Below are positions 35,217-43,894 of a stretch of 61,162 nucleotides of DNA, in pieces. The stretch is taken from positions 1-61,162 of the forward strand of contig NZ_LMHZ01000026.1 in assembly GCF_001428545.1 (NCBI RefSeq), written 5' to 3'. Numbering within the stretch: the stretch's first letter is position 1; every line of letters starts with the position of its first letter. The translations under genes and the position numbers were made by a program. This DNA is from Noviherbaspirillum sp. Root189 (GTDB lineage Bacteria; Pseudomonadota; Gammaproteobacteria; Burkholderiales; Burkholderiaceae_D). Below the pieces are notes generated by a model that saw nothing but the letters and a program-made list of their open reading frames with translations, did no database searches and had not been told where the DNA came from.

Positions 35217-35742
35217 GATACACGCTGGCAGGCGCACGCGGCAAGTCAGCGCCACGTTAAGCGACCGTGACGAGGGGAACATGTCTGCTGCGTCCAGCAA
35301 ATTATTTTACTTTAGAAAAGATTGGCAGCGTCCACCATGCATCTTTCGATTCCGCTCAACGTAGCCGGTTGGTATTTCCCCGTGGAGATCGACCCGACAT
35401 GGGAAGGCGCCGCAGCGCACGCACCGCCGGCGGGCAGTTTCGCGCTTCCACCGCGGGAGAAATTCGTGAACAGCTCGACGTTTATAAGGGATACCCGGTG
35501 TACCTTTTCGATGGGCCGCATTACGTACCGGCAGAAACAGTCAAAGCGCTTATGCATTAAATCTAGCCGTTCATTACAATCTGCGACGCAATGCCTGGAC
35601 AGTAACTAATTAAGGAAGCATTGGTTGTTTGCCATCGCGGAGTTCCTTGGCGCATCTTTTAGTTAGCCGAGTTGTCAAGAAGGGCAATGACTCATAGTGC
35701 CGGAAGCGGTAGCATCGTCGTATTGCTAACCGAAAATATTTT
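35217..35742. other. Intergenic stretch with a possible broken small gene
   Basis: From 35337 one frame reads MHLSIPLNVAGWYFPVEIDP and about 20 further residues, and from about 35460 a second frame reads EIREQLDVYKGYPVYLFDGP and about ten more to a stop at 35560. Joined by one frameshift they would make a ~72-residue protein. The family is unknown. The rest holds nothing recognisable. Confidence 0.35.
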
Positions 35743-36048
35743 ATGAGCAGCGATCAACTTCTTACGACAGTCTTCGTCATTATCATTAGCGCAATTCTGG
35801 TTTACGTTGCCGGTTATTACAGCGGACGGCTGCATGGCTATCGTCAAGGCCTTGATAAAGGAGAAACGCAGTCCGGAAAAGTGCAGCACCTGAAAGGCAT
35901 GACGGATGGTTATGTGATGGCACTGCAGCACACCCCTGGGCAACGCAATGAATACATAAACAACGTGCTGTTAAAAATCGGCGCGACTACGCCGGATGCA
36001 ATTGAAGCTGAACGCCGGCTTCGCTTCCAGATGCAAATGGAAAGCTGA
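35743..36048 (+). CDS. Small membrane-anchored hypothetical protein (101 aa)
   Basis: One N-terminal transmembrane helix (TTVFVIIISAILVYVAGYYSG) is followed by a ~70-residue soluble, helical part. No family recognised. Coding character is reasonable and the ATG is the only sensible start, but the ribosome site is weak. Confidence 0.55.
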   Translation: MSSDQLLTTVFVIIISAILVYVAGYYSGRLHGYRQGLDKGETQSGKVQHLKGMTDGYVMALQHTPGQRNEYINNVLLKIGATTPDAIEAERRLRFQMQMES

Positions 36049-36184
36049 CGATAAGGTTTGCTTCGAACCAAGCGCGATCTGAAATTGTGATTTTCTATCT
36101 CATCTTCATTGCGTCTGTCGACGCTGCGCCTCTGCGCGTCTGCATACGAAGCTTATGAAGCTAATCATGGATAAAGCATAGTTT

Positions 36185-36772
36185 TCAGGACAGGGCCATG
36201 TCGACAAAATCCAGGCGGTCTTGTCCCCAGTACATGTCCGAGCCGACAAAGAAGGTTGGTGCGCCGAACACCCCGCGCGCAACAGCTTCCTCCGTGTCAC
36301 TTTTGAGCTTTGCTTTCACCTTGTCGTCCTTGATCAGTTCAAGAAAAAGAAGAGGGCTGATTCCGGCACCTTCCAGTACTGCCGCTACTTCCTCCGGATT
36401 GCCGAGGTTGCGCGGATGTTCAAACATCGCGCTGAATATCGCGGACAGATAACGATGAAATTCGGCATCGCTACGCATTTGCATGGCGACTGCGCCACGC
36501 ATCAGTTGCAATGTATTGATCGGGAAATGAGGATTGTGATTGAACGTTACATTAAAGCGCCTTGCCCATCGCTCAAGATCGACTTTCGAGTACACCGCTT
36601 TTAGCGGCACGTTAGCCGGGCTGGCATTGCCGGTCGCCTGGAACACACCACCCAGAAGCATGGGACGCCATAGGATACTCGCATTCCTGGCGTGCGCTAT
36701 TTTCGGCAATTGATGGTAGGCGAGGTAGCTGTAAGGGCTGCCGACATCAAAGAAAAATTCTATTTTTTTCAT
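36185..36772 (-). CDS. 2-hydroxychromene-2-carboxylate isomerase-like DsbA-fold protein
   Basis: 195 residues with the family start KIEFFFDVGSPYSYLAYHQLP, where Ser replaces the DsbA catalytic Cys, and the cis-Pro region GVFGAPTFFVGSDMYWGQDRL. Such enzymes use glutathione to isomerise an intermediate of naphthalene degradation, though many act on unknown substrates. It lies next to an SDR gene on the same strand and may share its pathway. Confidence 0.9.
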   Translation of the reverse strand: MKKIEFFFDVGSPYSYLAYHQLPKIAHARNASILWRPMLLGGVFQATGNASPANVPLKAVYSKVDLERWARRFNVTFNHNPHFPINTLQLMRGAVAMQMRSDAEFHRYLSAIFSAMFEHPRNLGNPEEVAAVLEGAGISPLLFLELIKDDKVKAKLKSDTEEAVARGVFGAPTFFVGSDMYWGQDRLDFVDMALS

Positions 36773-36827
36773 TTCTTATCCTGTCTTTATCCTATCTCAT
36801 GAGCTGACGTTAGCATTACCGAGATTC

Positions 36828-37565
36828 TTACCAGCGCTCCATCCAGGGACGCAAGTCCAGTTCGTGAGTCCACGCATCGCGTGGTTGAGTATGCAGGTGC
36901 CAGTAGTTCTCGGCAATATGGTCTGGGTTGAGGATTCCGTCCTGATCCTTTAAGTCGTAACGTTCAGGAAAATTATCACGGATAAATGCGGTGTCAATGG
37001 CACCGTCGACGACGACGTGCGCGACGTGGATGTTCTTCGGCCCCAACTCGCGCGCCATACTTTGTGCCAATGCACGCAACGCGTGCTTGGCGCCGGCAAA
37101 CGCGGCGAAGTTGGCTGATCCACGCAAGCCGGCAGTGGCGCCGGTGAAGATGATGGTCCCGCGCCCGCGTGTCACCATTCGCTTCGCGACTTCGCGCCCG
37201 ACAAGGAAACCGCTGAAGCAGGCCATTTCCCAGATCTTGAAGTATTTGCGTGCGGTCTCTTCCAGAATGCTGCAAGGTACGTTGGCGCCGATGTTGAATA
37301 CCATGACTTCAATGGGGGCGATATCGCGTTCGATGTCATCGACCAGTTTGACGACTTCCTCTTCCTTGCGTGCATCGGAGCCGAAACCATAAGCTTGTCC
37401 GCCGGCTGCCTTAATTTCGTCAATAAGTGGTTGCAGCTTGTCTGCGGAGCGCCGCGTCACACAGGTGATCAATCCTTCTTTCGCGAACTTTCTGGCGATG
37501 GCACCGCCGGTCGATTCGCCGGCGCCGATGATTAGCGCTGCCGCTTTAGTTGGTCTGCTTTCCAT
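36828..37565 (-). CDS. SDR-family oxidoreductase with Tyr-to-Phe active site
   Basis: 245 residues from ATG 37565, behind GAGGGG. The fold has an altered N-terminal glycine motif (IIGAGESTGGAIA), an NNAG-like segment (FNIGANV) and the region IIFTGATAGLRG then FAAFAGAKHALRALAQ. The catalytic YxxxK reads FAGAK, so the proton-donating Tyr is Phe, and the catalytic Ser is not evident. It may be a binding protein or use a changed mechanism. A broken TetR gene diverges from it. Confidence 0.88.
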   Translation of the reverse strand: MESRPTKAAALIIGAGESTGGAIARKFAKEGLITCVTRRSADKLQPLIDEIKAAGGQAYGFGSDARKEEEVVKLVDDIERDIAPIEVMVFNIGANVPCSILEETARKYFKIWEMACFSGFLVGREVAKRMVTRGRGTIIFTGATAGLRGSANFAAFAGAKHALRALAQSMARELGPKNIHVAHVVVDGAIDTAFIRDNFPERYDLKDQDGILNPDHIAENYWHLHTQPRDAWTHELDLRPWMERW

Positions 37566-37659
37566 GTGTCCCCTCATCGGTTTTTGAATTACGATCGCTA
37601 TGATAACGAACGTTATGCTAGCATTCTCAGTGTGTCAAGTGACTTGAAGGACAATGTAA

Positions 37660-37810
37660 ATGCGATACAAGCCCGGTCATAAAGAGCCAGAACGCAGGGA
37701 ATTGCTGAAGATCAGCGTTGGACTGATCGAGAAGGGCAGCCTTGCTGCGACAGGAGGTGGGTGCGTTGATGCAGGCGGCCGGCGTGACCAGCGGCACGTT
37801 TTACACATGA
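37660..37810 (+). pseudogene. Broken TetR-family regulator
   Basis: The frame opens MRYKPGHKEPERRELLKISV, a TetR N-terminus. It then shifts by one base: the next frame reads ALMQAAGVTSGTFYT and a stop, the recognition helix of the same family. The ~130-residue ligand domain is absent. It diverges from the SDR gene that it would have repressed, so that gene is probably no longer controlled locally. Confidence 0.8.
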
Positions 37811-37978
37811 CACTGCGGGCAAGCGCAATACCGGATGAGGCGATGCAGCGCACCGTCATCGGAGCAAGCACTTCCTGCTAGATACGGTGTCGCAACGCTA
37901 CGTCAAGAAATCTTCCTGAGATCCTCAGGAGACTGTCCGTATTTGCAGGTAATAGACAGATAATTGAAAAGGGAACAG

Positions 37979-38809
37979 ATGACTGTACAGACTCACCAAA
38001 CGCCGATGCCGATGCATGTGCTCGATGCCGCGGTTGCGCTCGCACCGGAAGGCGACGACCAGTACACCGGCCACACGCATCCCGCTTACGGCAATATGGT
38101 TGGACCATTTGGCGGCACCATTGGGGCGACACTGCTCAATGCGATTCTTTGCCATCCGGCTCTTTTGGGCGACCCCGTATCCCTGACCGTGCATTATGCC
38201 GCGCCGATAGCGGACGGTCGCTTTACAATCCATGCAAGGGTGATGCGTACCAATCGCTCTTCGCAGCACTGGTTCGTCGAATTGATTCAATCGGACCAGG
38301 TCGCCGCGTTTGCCACTGCGGTCACTGCAATCCGGCGCGATACCTGGGGCGCGACCGATGCCGTATTTCCGCAAGTACCTCCGCCTGATACGCTCGCACC
38401 GGCACCTGCCGTCCCGCGAGCCGCATGGACAGCGTGTTATGACATGCGCTTTATCGATGGTGCGCCGGGCGCAGCCGATGCGGGCAACCACGCGTCGCAG
38501 TCACGACTATGGATCCGTGACCAGCCGCCGCGACCGCTCGACTTCCTGTCGCTGTCGGCAATCTGCGATGCCTTCTTTCCACGCATTTTCGTACGGCGAC
38601 CACAATGGGTGCCAATTGGTACCGTGGCACTTACAACGTACTTCCATGCAGACGCCGAGCAGTTGCGTGCGCAAGGTACCGCGCCGCTGTTAGGCGTGGC
38701 ACGCGCGCTTCACTTCGGAAAGGGATTTTTCGATCAGAGTGCTGAAGTATGGAGCCCTGAAGGAGCCCTCTTGGCGGCAAGCCATCAGGTGGTGTACTTC
38801 AAAGAGTAG
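37979..38809 (+). CDS. Acyl-CoA thioesterase-like double hot-dog protein
   Basis: 276 residues from ATG 37979, preceded by AAGGGA; TTG 37964 is in frame. The order of segments (HPAYGNMVGPFGGTIGATLLNAIL, VSLTVHYAAPIADGRFTIHARVMRTNRSSQHW, then a second hot dog ending FDQSAEVWSPEGALLAASHQVVYF) fits the TesB-like thioesterase family. It would cleave an acyl-CoA; the substrate is unknown. With the SDR and isomerase it may belong to a small catabolic cluster. Confidence 0.85.
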   Translation: MTVQTHQTPMPMHVLDAAVALAPEGDDQYTGHTHPAYGNMVGPFGGTIGATLLNAILCHPALLGDPVSLTVHYAAPIADGRFTIHARVMRTNRSSQHWFVELIQSDQVAAFATAVTAIRRDTWGATDAVFPQVPPPDTLAPAPAVPRAAWTACYDMRFIDGAPGAADAGNHASQSRLWIRDQPPRPLDFLSLSAICDAFFPRIFVRRPQWVPIGTVALTTYFHADAEQLRAQGTAPLLGVARALHFGKGFFDQSAEVWSPEGALLAASHQVVYFKE

Positions 38810-38878
38810 ACTTACTTGACACATGGCGGGCTGGTGCCTGACCAGTACCCCATGTTGCCGGCCTAATTTCCCCTGCAT

Positions 38879-39157
38879 TCAGTTTTTGTCGTGGTGCCAG
38901 GCGGCTGACCAGTGGGCATAGGGAACGAGTGCCGAGCCGCGCCTGGAGCGTGCTTCGGATGCGGCAATTAAGGATTTCCGCGGCAAGTTAAATACGTCCG
39001 CATAAGCGTCGGACAGCGATAGATTGATCGGAGCACTGCGTTTTTTCGTTGCTGCCTTGGGCTTGTTCAATGCAAAAAGAGCGACAAAAAGATCTCGTGC
39101 GGTACGGACGACGTTCTCGGTGTATGAACTCGACGAACCGATCGTTATGGTAGTCAT
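38879..39157 (-). CDS. Hypothetical protein (92 aa)
   Basis: Starts MTTITIGSSSSYTENVVRTARDLFVALFALNKPKAATKKRSAP, with a very good AGGAGG six bases before the ATG, which is the main support. It is basic, with one short hydrophobic stretch. No family recognised. Confidence 0.65.
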   Translation of the reverse strand: MTTITIGSSSSYTENVVRTARDLFVALFALNKPKAATKKRSAPINLSLSDAYADVFNLPRKSLIAASEARSRRGSALVPYAHWSAAWHHDKN

Positions 39158-39356
39158 GGTATTCCTCCTAACGAAAATGAATTACTACGAACGTCATTGT
39201 AAGAACGTCGATGGTATAAAAGTATTGCTCTGCATTGATACACTCCATTCAGTTTGGATATATCATTATTGTCATCATGCAGGAGCTCACATCCAGTAAG
39301 CCGGCGCAAAGTCAGGGGAATACGATGCTATACCTCCAGCGTGATAAAATTTTGAC

Positions 39357-39779
39357 ATGACCAACCGACAGCAGCGACACATCACCGCATGGATAGCAAG
39401 TCTTGCTATCTTGCTCGCATCGCTGATGCCTGCAATGTCGCATGCCCTGTCCCTGTCGAAACACGCGAAGCAGAACACGTTCAGTTTCATTACTGAAATA
39501 TGTTCGGTCAATGGCACCAGACTTCATACTGTCGACGCATCCACCGCATCCACCGCGCTTGCTGAAAAGACTTCCGGTGCGCATACAGATGGAACGGGCT
39601 CTGAGCACTGTCCCATTTGCCTGACCCAGACAGGCGCTGTCGGCCTTCCTCCCGCAGAGCGCATCATCTTTCCGATTCAACCGGGCGCAACGGTCCGGCC
39701 CGCACTGTTCTTCCATTCGCCCACCCCGCTTTTTGCATGGTCAGCCGGCCAGCCCCGCGCACCGCCACTCCTGTCCTGA
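39357..39779 (+). CDS. DUF2946 family protein, possible CruR-like copper-responsive upstream ORF
   Basis: 140 residues with an N-terminal hydrophobic signal (TAWIASLAILLASLMPAMSHAL), then EICSVNG and a CxxC in SEHCPICLTQ, the DUF2946 layout. In Bordetella a DUF2946 upstream ORF (CruR) senses copper and controls a downstream TonB receptor post-transcriptionally. The gene order here (DUF2946, TonB receptor, periplasmic protein) is the same, so the same role is likely. A MITE-like element lies in the gap to the receptor gene. Confidence 0.8.
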   Translation: MTNRQQRHITAWIASLAILLASLMPAMSHALSLSKHAKQNTFSFITEICSVNGTRLHTVDASTASTALAEKTSGAHTDGTGSEHCPICLTQTGAVGLPPAERIIFPIQPGATVRPALFFHSPTPLFAWSAGQPRAPPLLS

Positions 39780-39882
39780 GCGTCTCCAACGCAGATAAAG
39801 CTAACGAATGAAAAACCGTTAGCAATTCTTTATCAACATTTGTTCAAACCGGTGGCGCGTCAATGCAGCGGTGGCGGGACTT

Positions 39883-40054
39883 ATACCAATCCCAACCCAT
39901 AACGCACCATGAGATCGCGTCTTTTTCTGGGGGCGCCGAGCTGCCTGCCTGCGTTGCATTCGTCGTCAATAGCTCGCTATTGACTCCTCCTGCGCCTTGC
40001 CAGTCAAAAAAATCCATCGATCTCATTTGTCACGTTATAGCTTGGGATTGGTAT
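39883..40054 (+). mobile_element. MITE-like element, full-length copy (172 bp)
   Basis: The ends are 22-base imperfect inverted repeats: ATACCAATCCCAACCCATAACG against CGTTATAGCTTGGGATTGGTAT, 19 of 22 pairing. A central perfect hairpin GTCAATAG-CTCG-CTATTGAC lies at 39965-39984. It has no transposase gene and is repeated at 21307-21446, in part at 16643-16702 and at 60981-61056, always in the same orientation. Terminal symmetry, small size and dispersal fit a non-autonomous transposable element. Target-site duplication is unclear (TT before, TA after). Confidence 0.75.
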
Positions 40055-40127
40055 TAAGCGTCGCCAATACGTAAAGCCTTTGCTCCGCGGCCGTCGGTCG
40101 AACAGTGGACAGGAAAATTCAAATAGC

Positions 40128-42476
40128 ATGAAAAAGGTTTTAAACAACCACGGTAAATTGCGCCCGATGGCGGCTGCCATCCTTGCCTGGCTTGCTGCGC
40201 CGCTGCAGGTACTAGCCCAATCCAGTGAACAAATACTTCCGGCAGTTACCGTCGAAGGGGCACGCTCGGTTTCCGACACGAATCAATACCCTGTGACGAC
40301 GGAAAGCGTGACTGCCGGCCAGGTCGCCGACACCGTCAATGCCGTGACCGTCGAAGACGCCCTGAAATATCTGCCAAACGTCCTGGTTCGCAGGCGCTTC
40401 ATTGGCGATACGCAGGCTCCAATGGCCACAAGAACGACAGGGATCAATGCAAGCGCGCGCAGCCTGATTTTTGCCGATGGCATCCTGCTTTCTACGCTGG
40501 TTAATAACAATAACCAGAACGGTTCACCCCAATGGTTCATGGTGGCGCCGGACGAAATCGACCGGATCGATGTTTTGTACGGACCGTTTGCCGCGGCATA
40601 TCCGGGCAATTCCTACGGTGCCGTGACCGAAATCATCACTCGCATGCCCAGGCAATTCGAGGCCAGTGCAAAAGTCACCGTCGCCAACCAGCATTTCAGT
40701 CAGTACGGCACCAGGGACCATTATCCTTCCACGCAAGCCAGCGTTAATCTCGGCGACCGCGCCGGCGACCTGTCGTGGTGGTTCAGCGTCAACCATCTGA
40801 ACAGTTTCAGCCAGCCTGTCACGTCTCTCACCATCAATCAGTCAGCCACCGCCGCCACCGGCAGCGCTCCTTTGCTTGCAGGCGCCATTGCCGATCGCAA
40901 TCGCACCGGCGCACCGATCCAGGTGCTTGGCGCCGGCAACCTGACCCATACCGTACAGGACACGGCAAAGCTTAAGCTGGCCTATGATTTTTCACCCGCA
41001 CTCACCGCTGCCTACACACTGGGATACTGGCAAAACAACGCGGACGCCTTCTCACAATCCTATTTGACGACAGCCACAGGTGCGCCGTATTTCGGGGGCA
41101 CGGGAAGCGTCAATATTGCCGGAAATGCGTATAGCGCAAGCAGTATCGGCGGCCTGTTCTCCAGCAACTCAACTGATCAGGCGCACTGGATGCAAGCCTT
41201 ATCGCTGAAAACAAAGAACAGCGGGTCCCTGAACTGGGAAGTCATTGCGACGCATTTCAATTACGGGAACGAGCTTGCACGGACGTCGACCGGTCCCTAT
41301 CCGCTTGCACAGAACGCCGGCCCGGGACGTATTGCCGATGCAAGCGATACCGGCTGGACCACTCTGGATGTGAAAGGAACGTGGCGTCAAAAGGGACGAG
41401 GAGCACGGCACTCAGTCAGTTTCGGCGCGCATGCCGACCAGTACAAGCTTGCCAATCCGACCTACAACACCAGCGACTGGATCAACGGCGACAAAGGTGC
41501 ACTCTTTAGCGATTCCCGCGGCAAGACCCGTACCGAAGCTATATGGGCGCAGGACGCCTGGCGGATTGCGCCGGATCTCATGGCGACGATCGGTGGCCGA
41601 TATGAGCGCTGGCGCGCCTACGATGGTTTCAACTTTGCGACCTCAGGCAGCGGCACGGGTTTTCCCGTGACTCAGCCGGAAGTGGCCGACAGCGGTTTTT
41701 CACCGAAACTCTCGCTGACCTGGCAAGCCAGCAACGACTGGAGCATGACCGGCTCGTTCGGCAAGGCGTTGCGCTTCCCGACCGTTGGCGAGCTTTATCA
41801 GAATGTGCAGACAGGACAAAGCTTCACGCAGGCGAACCCTTTCCTGAAGCCGGAAAAAGTGCTGGCCGGCGAGCTGGCGCTGGAGCGCAGGACATCGGAC
41901 AGCAAGCTGCGCATCTCGCTGTTTGAAGAGCATGTCTCTGACGCACTGATTTCGCAAACGTCTTCGATCCCGGGCGTCGCAGTTCCCGTGTCGTTCGTGC
42001 AGAACGTCGACAAAACGCGGCAACGCGGTATTGAACTCGTGGGGCAAAAGAAAGATGTGCTCATCAAGGGCCTGGAGCTCAACGGCAGCCTGACCTATGT
42101 AGACGCAAGGATCACGGCTAACGCCGGCTATGTCGCGACAACACCCGGTGCTGCATCGGTTGGCAAGCGCACGCCCTATGTGCCTGAATGGCGGGCAACC
42201 GCCGTCGCAACGTATAAGCCGGACGAAAAATGGTCATACACACTTGCCGGCAGGTATAGCAGCCGACTGTATGCGACGGTCGACAACACGGACATCAATC
42301 CGGCAACCTATCAAGGTTTCGAAGGCTACTTTGTCGCAGATCTCCGCATTCGGTATCAGCTTGACCGACACTGGAGTGCCGCGACCGGGATCGATAATCT
42401 GAACAATCGCAAGTACATCCTGTTCCATCCATTCCCGCAACGCACTTTGTATGCGGAGCTGAAGTACGACTTTTAG
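40128..42476 (+). CDS. TonB-dependent outer-membrane receptor (putative copper uptake)
   Basis: 782 residues from ATG 40128. Signal peptide (LAAPLQVLAQ), plug domain (VNAVTVEDALKYLPNVLVRR; IDRIDVLYGPFAAAYPGNSYGAVTEI) and a 22-strand barrel ending TLYAELKYDF, with the terminal Phe required for insertion. Typical TonB-box features are near the mature N-terminus (LPAVTVEGA). The neighbouring DUF2946 and BNR genes point to copper or a copper complex, as for the Bordetella receptor of the same cluster. A siderophore ligand is the alternative. Confidence 0.9.
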   Translation: MKKVLNNHGKLRPMAAAILAWLAAPLQVLAQSSEQILPAVTVEGARSVSDTNQYPVTTESVTAGQVADTVNAVTVEDALKYLPNVLVRRRFIGDTQAPMATRTTGINASARSLIFADGILLSTLVNNNNQNGSPQWFMVAPDEIDRIDVLYGPFAAAYPGNSYGAVTEIITRMPRQFEASAKVTVANQHFSQYGTRDHYPSTQASVNLGDRAGDLSWWFSVNHLNSFSQPVTSLTINQSATAATGSAPLLAGAIADRNRTGAPIQVLGAGNLTHTVQDTAKLKLAYDFSPALTAAYTLGYWQNNADAFSQSYLTTATGAPYFGGTGSVNIAGNAYSASSIGGLFSSNSTDQAHWMQALSLKTKNSGSLNWEVIATHFNYGNELARTSTGPYPLAQNAGPGRIADASDTGWTTLDVKGTWRQKGRGARHSVSFGAHADQYKLANPTYNTSDWINGDKGALFSDSRGKTRTEAIWAQDAWRIAPDLMATIGGRYERWRAYDGFNFATSGSGTGFPVTQPEVADSGFSPKLSLTWQASNDWSMTGSFGKALRFPTVGELYQNVQTGQSFTQANPFLKPEKVLAGELALERRTSDSKLRISLFEEHVSDALISQTSSIPGVAVPVSFVQNVDKTRQRGIELVGQKKDVLIKGLELNGSLTYVDARITANAGYVATTPGAASVGKRTPYVPEWRATAVATYKPDEKWSYTLAGRYSSRLYATVDNTDINPATYQGFEGYFVADLRIRYQLDRHWSAATGIDNLNNRKYILFHPFPQRTLYAELKYDF

Positions 42477-42524
42477 CGTAACTAAACTAATCCAACTGAA
42501 GTGGCAAAAGGAAACCGAACCATC

Positions 42525-43769
42525 ATGGAAAGCATGAAATCTCTAGTTCGCGCAGTGTCGACGCTTTTGTGTACGGCTTTATTGTCGACTGTGCCACCAG
42601 GAAGCATGGCGGCAGGGGCCGCCGCACACGATCATGGCGGAAAAAGCCATGGCAAGGCAGCAGCGTCCGATCTCGGCACTTCCGCAGTGATCGACAAGGA
42701 AGGGCGCATCTGGGCTGTTACCAAGCAGACGGCCGTTGACGGGCAGTACGTCGTACTCCAGTCATCGACCGATATGGGGCAAACCTGGTCATCGGCAAAA
42801 CGGATACAGAAGCAGCCCGAACCGGTCGCCGCAAGCGGTGAAGCAAGACCGCATATCGCGCTTAGCAGTAAAGGTGAAATCTACATTACCTACACCAAGC
42901 CGGTCGCCCGTCCCCATATCGGCGATATCCGTTTCGTGCGCTCGATTGACGGCGGTGAAACCTTTTCCGAGCCGGTCACTGTGCACGCTAACCGTGACGT
43001 CATCACGCACAGCTTTGAAACCCTGCTGGTCGACCCTGAGGGGCGCATCTTCGTCGCCTGGATTGACGGTCGCGATGCGTTCCTTGCAAAATCAAGGAAC
43101 GAACGCTACGCCGGCTCCGCCTTGTATTACGCCGTATCCCGCGATGGCGGCGCAAGCTTCAAAGGAGACTACAAGGTGGCCGATCACTCGTGCGAATGTT
43201 GCCGTGTCGGCATGAGTCTGGATGCGGATGGTGCGCCGGTCGTGATGTGGCGTCATATATTCGAGCCGAATATCCGCGACCATGCCATGGCCAGATTAAG
43301 TGTGGATGGCAAGCCAGGCCCAGTGCAGCGGGTAACCTATGACGACTGGCACATCGACGCGTGTCCGCATCACGGACCTTCGATTGCATTCGGCGCCGAC
43401 GGAAGACGTCATCAGGTCTGGTTCAATGGAAAGGAAGAGGGCGGTGGGGCCTTTTACGCAATGACGAGCGCGTCCGGCGTATTAGCGAAGCCGGAGTCCC
43501 TCGGCGCGGCCCAGGTTTCGCATCCCGATGTCGCAGTGCAGGGCAAGCAGATGGCCGTGGTGTGGAAGCAGTTTGACGGAAAATCCACCGCGATCATGGC
43601 GCGCGTGTCCGACGATGGCGGCAACAACTGGCGCGAACAGGAGATCGCGCGCACGACTGCCAATTCGGACAAGCCACATCTCATTACGTCGCAATCAAGG
43701 ATTGTGCTTGTCTGGCGGACCCAGAACGAGGGGATACGGATTTTTCCGGTTATGCAGGGAAAGGCTTGA
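42525..43769 (+). CDS. Periplasmic BNR/sialidase-fold protein of the copper cluster
   Basis: 414 residues with a signal peptide ending near GSMAAG. At least four Asp-box repeats are visible (SSTDMGQTW, SIDGGETF, SRDGGASF, SDDGGNNW), so it is a beta-propeller. No sialidase arginine triad is evident. His-rich HDHGGKSHGK after the signal, a CECC motif and DACPHHG suggest metal binding. It follows the TonB receptor by ~50 bp. I infer a periplasmic copper-handling protein rather than a glycosidase. Confidence 0.8.
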   Translation: MESMKSLVRAVSTLLCTALLSTVPPGSMAAGAAAHDHGGKSHGKAAASDLGTSAVIDKEGRIWAVTKQTAVDGQYVVLQSSTDMGQTWSSAKRIQKQPEPVAASGEARPHIALSSKGEIYITYTKPVARPHIGDIRFVRSIDGGETFSEPVTVHANRDVITHSFETLLVDPEGRIFVAWIDGRDAFLAKSRNERYAGSALYYAVSRDGGASFKGDYKVADHSCECCRVGMSLDADGAPVVMWRHIFEPNIRDHAMARLSVDGKPGPVQRVTYDDWHIDACPHHGPSIAFGADGRRHQVWFNGKEEGGGAFYAMTSASGVLAKPESLGAAQVSHPDVAVQGKQMAVVWKQFDGKSTAIMARVSDDGGNNWREQEIARTTANSDKPHLITSQSRIVLVWRTQNEGIRIFPVMQGKA

Positions 43770-43894
43770 GGTCACATTGCGTTTTGAGCGCAGCAGCTGG
43801 TACGTCGTAACGTTTAAAAACGCGCAGCGCCGCAGCCGGATGGCTTGCGGGCGCTGTTGGCTTGTAATTTACTGCAAGACTACACCAAGCCGGG

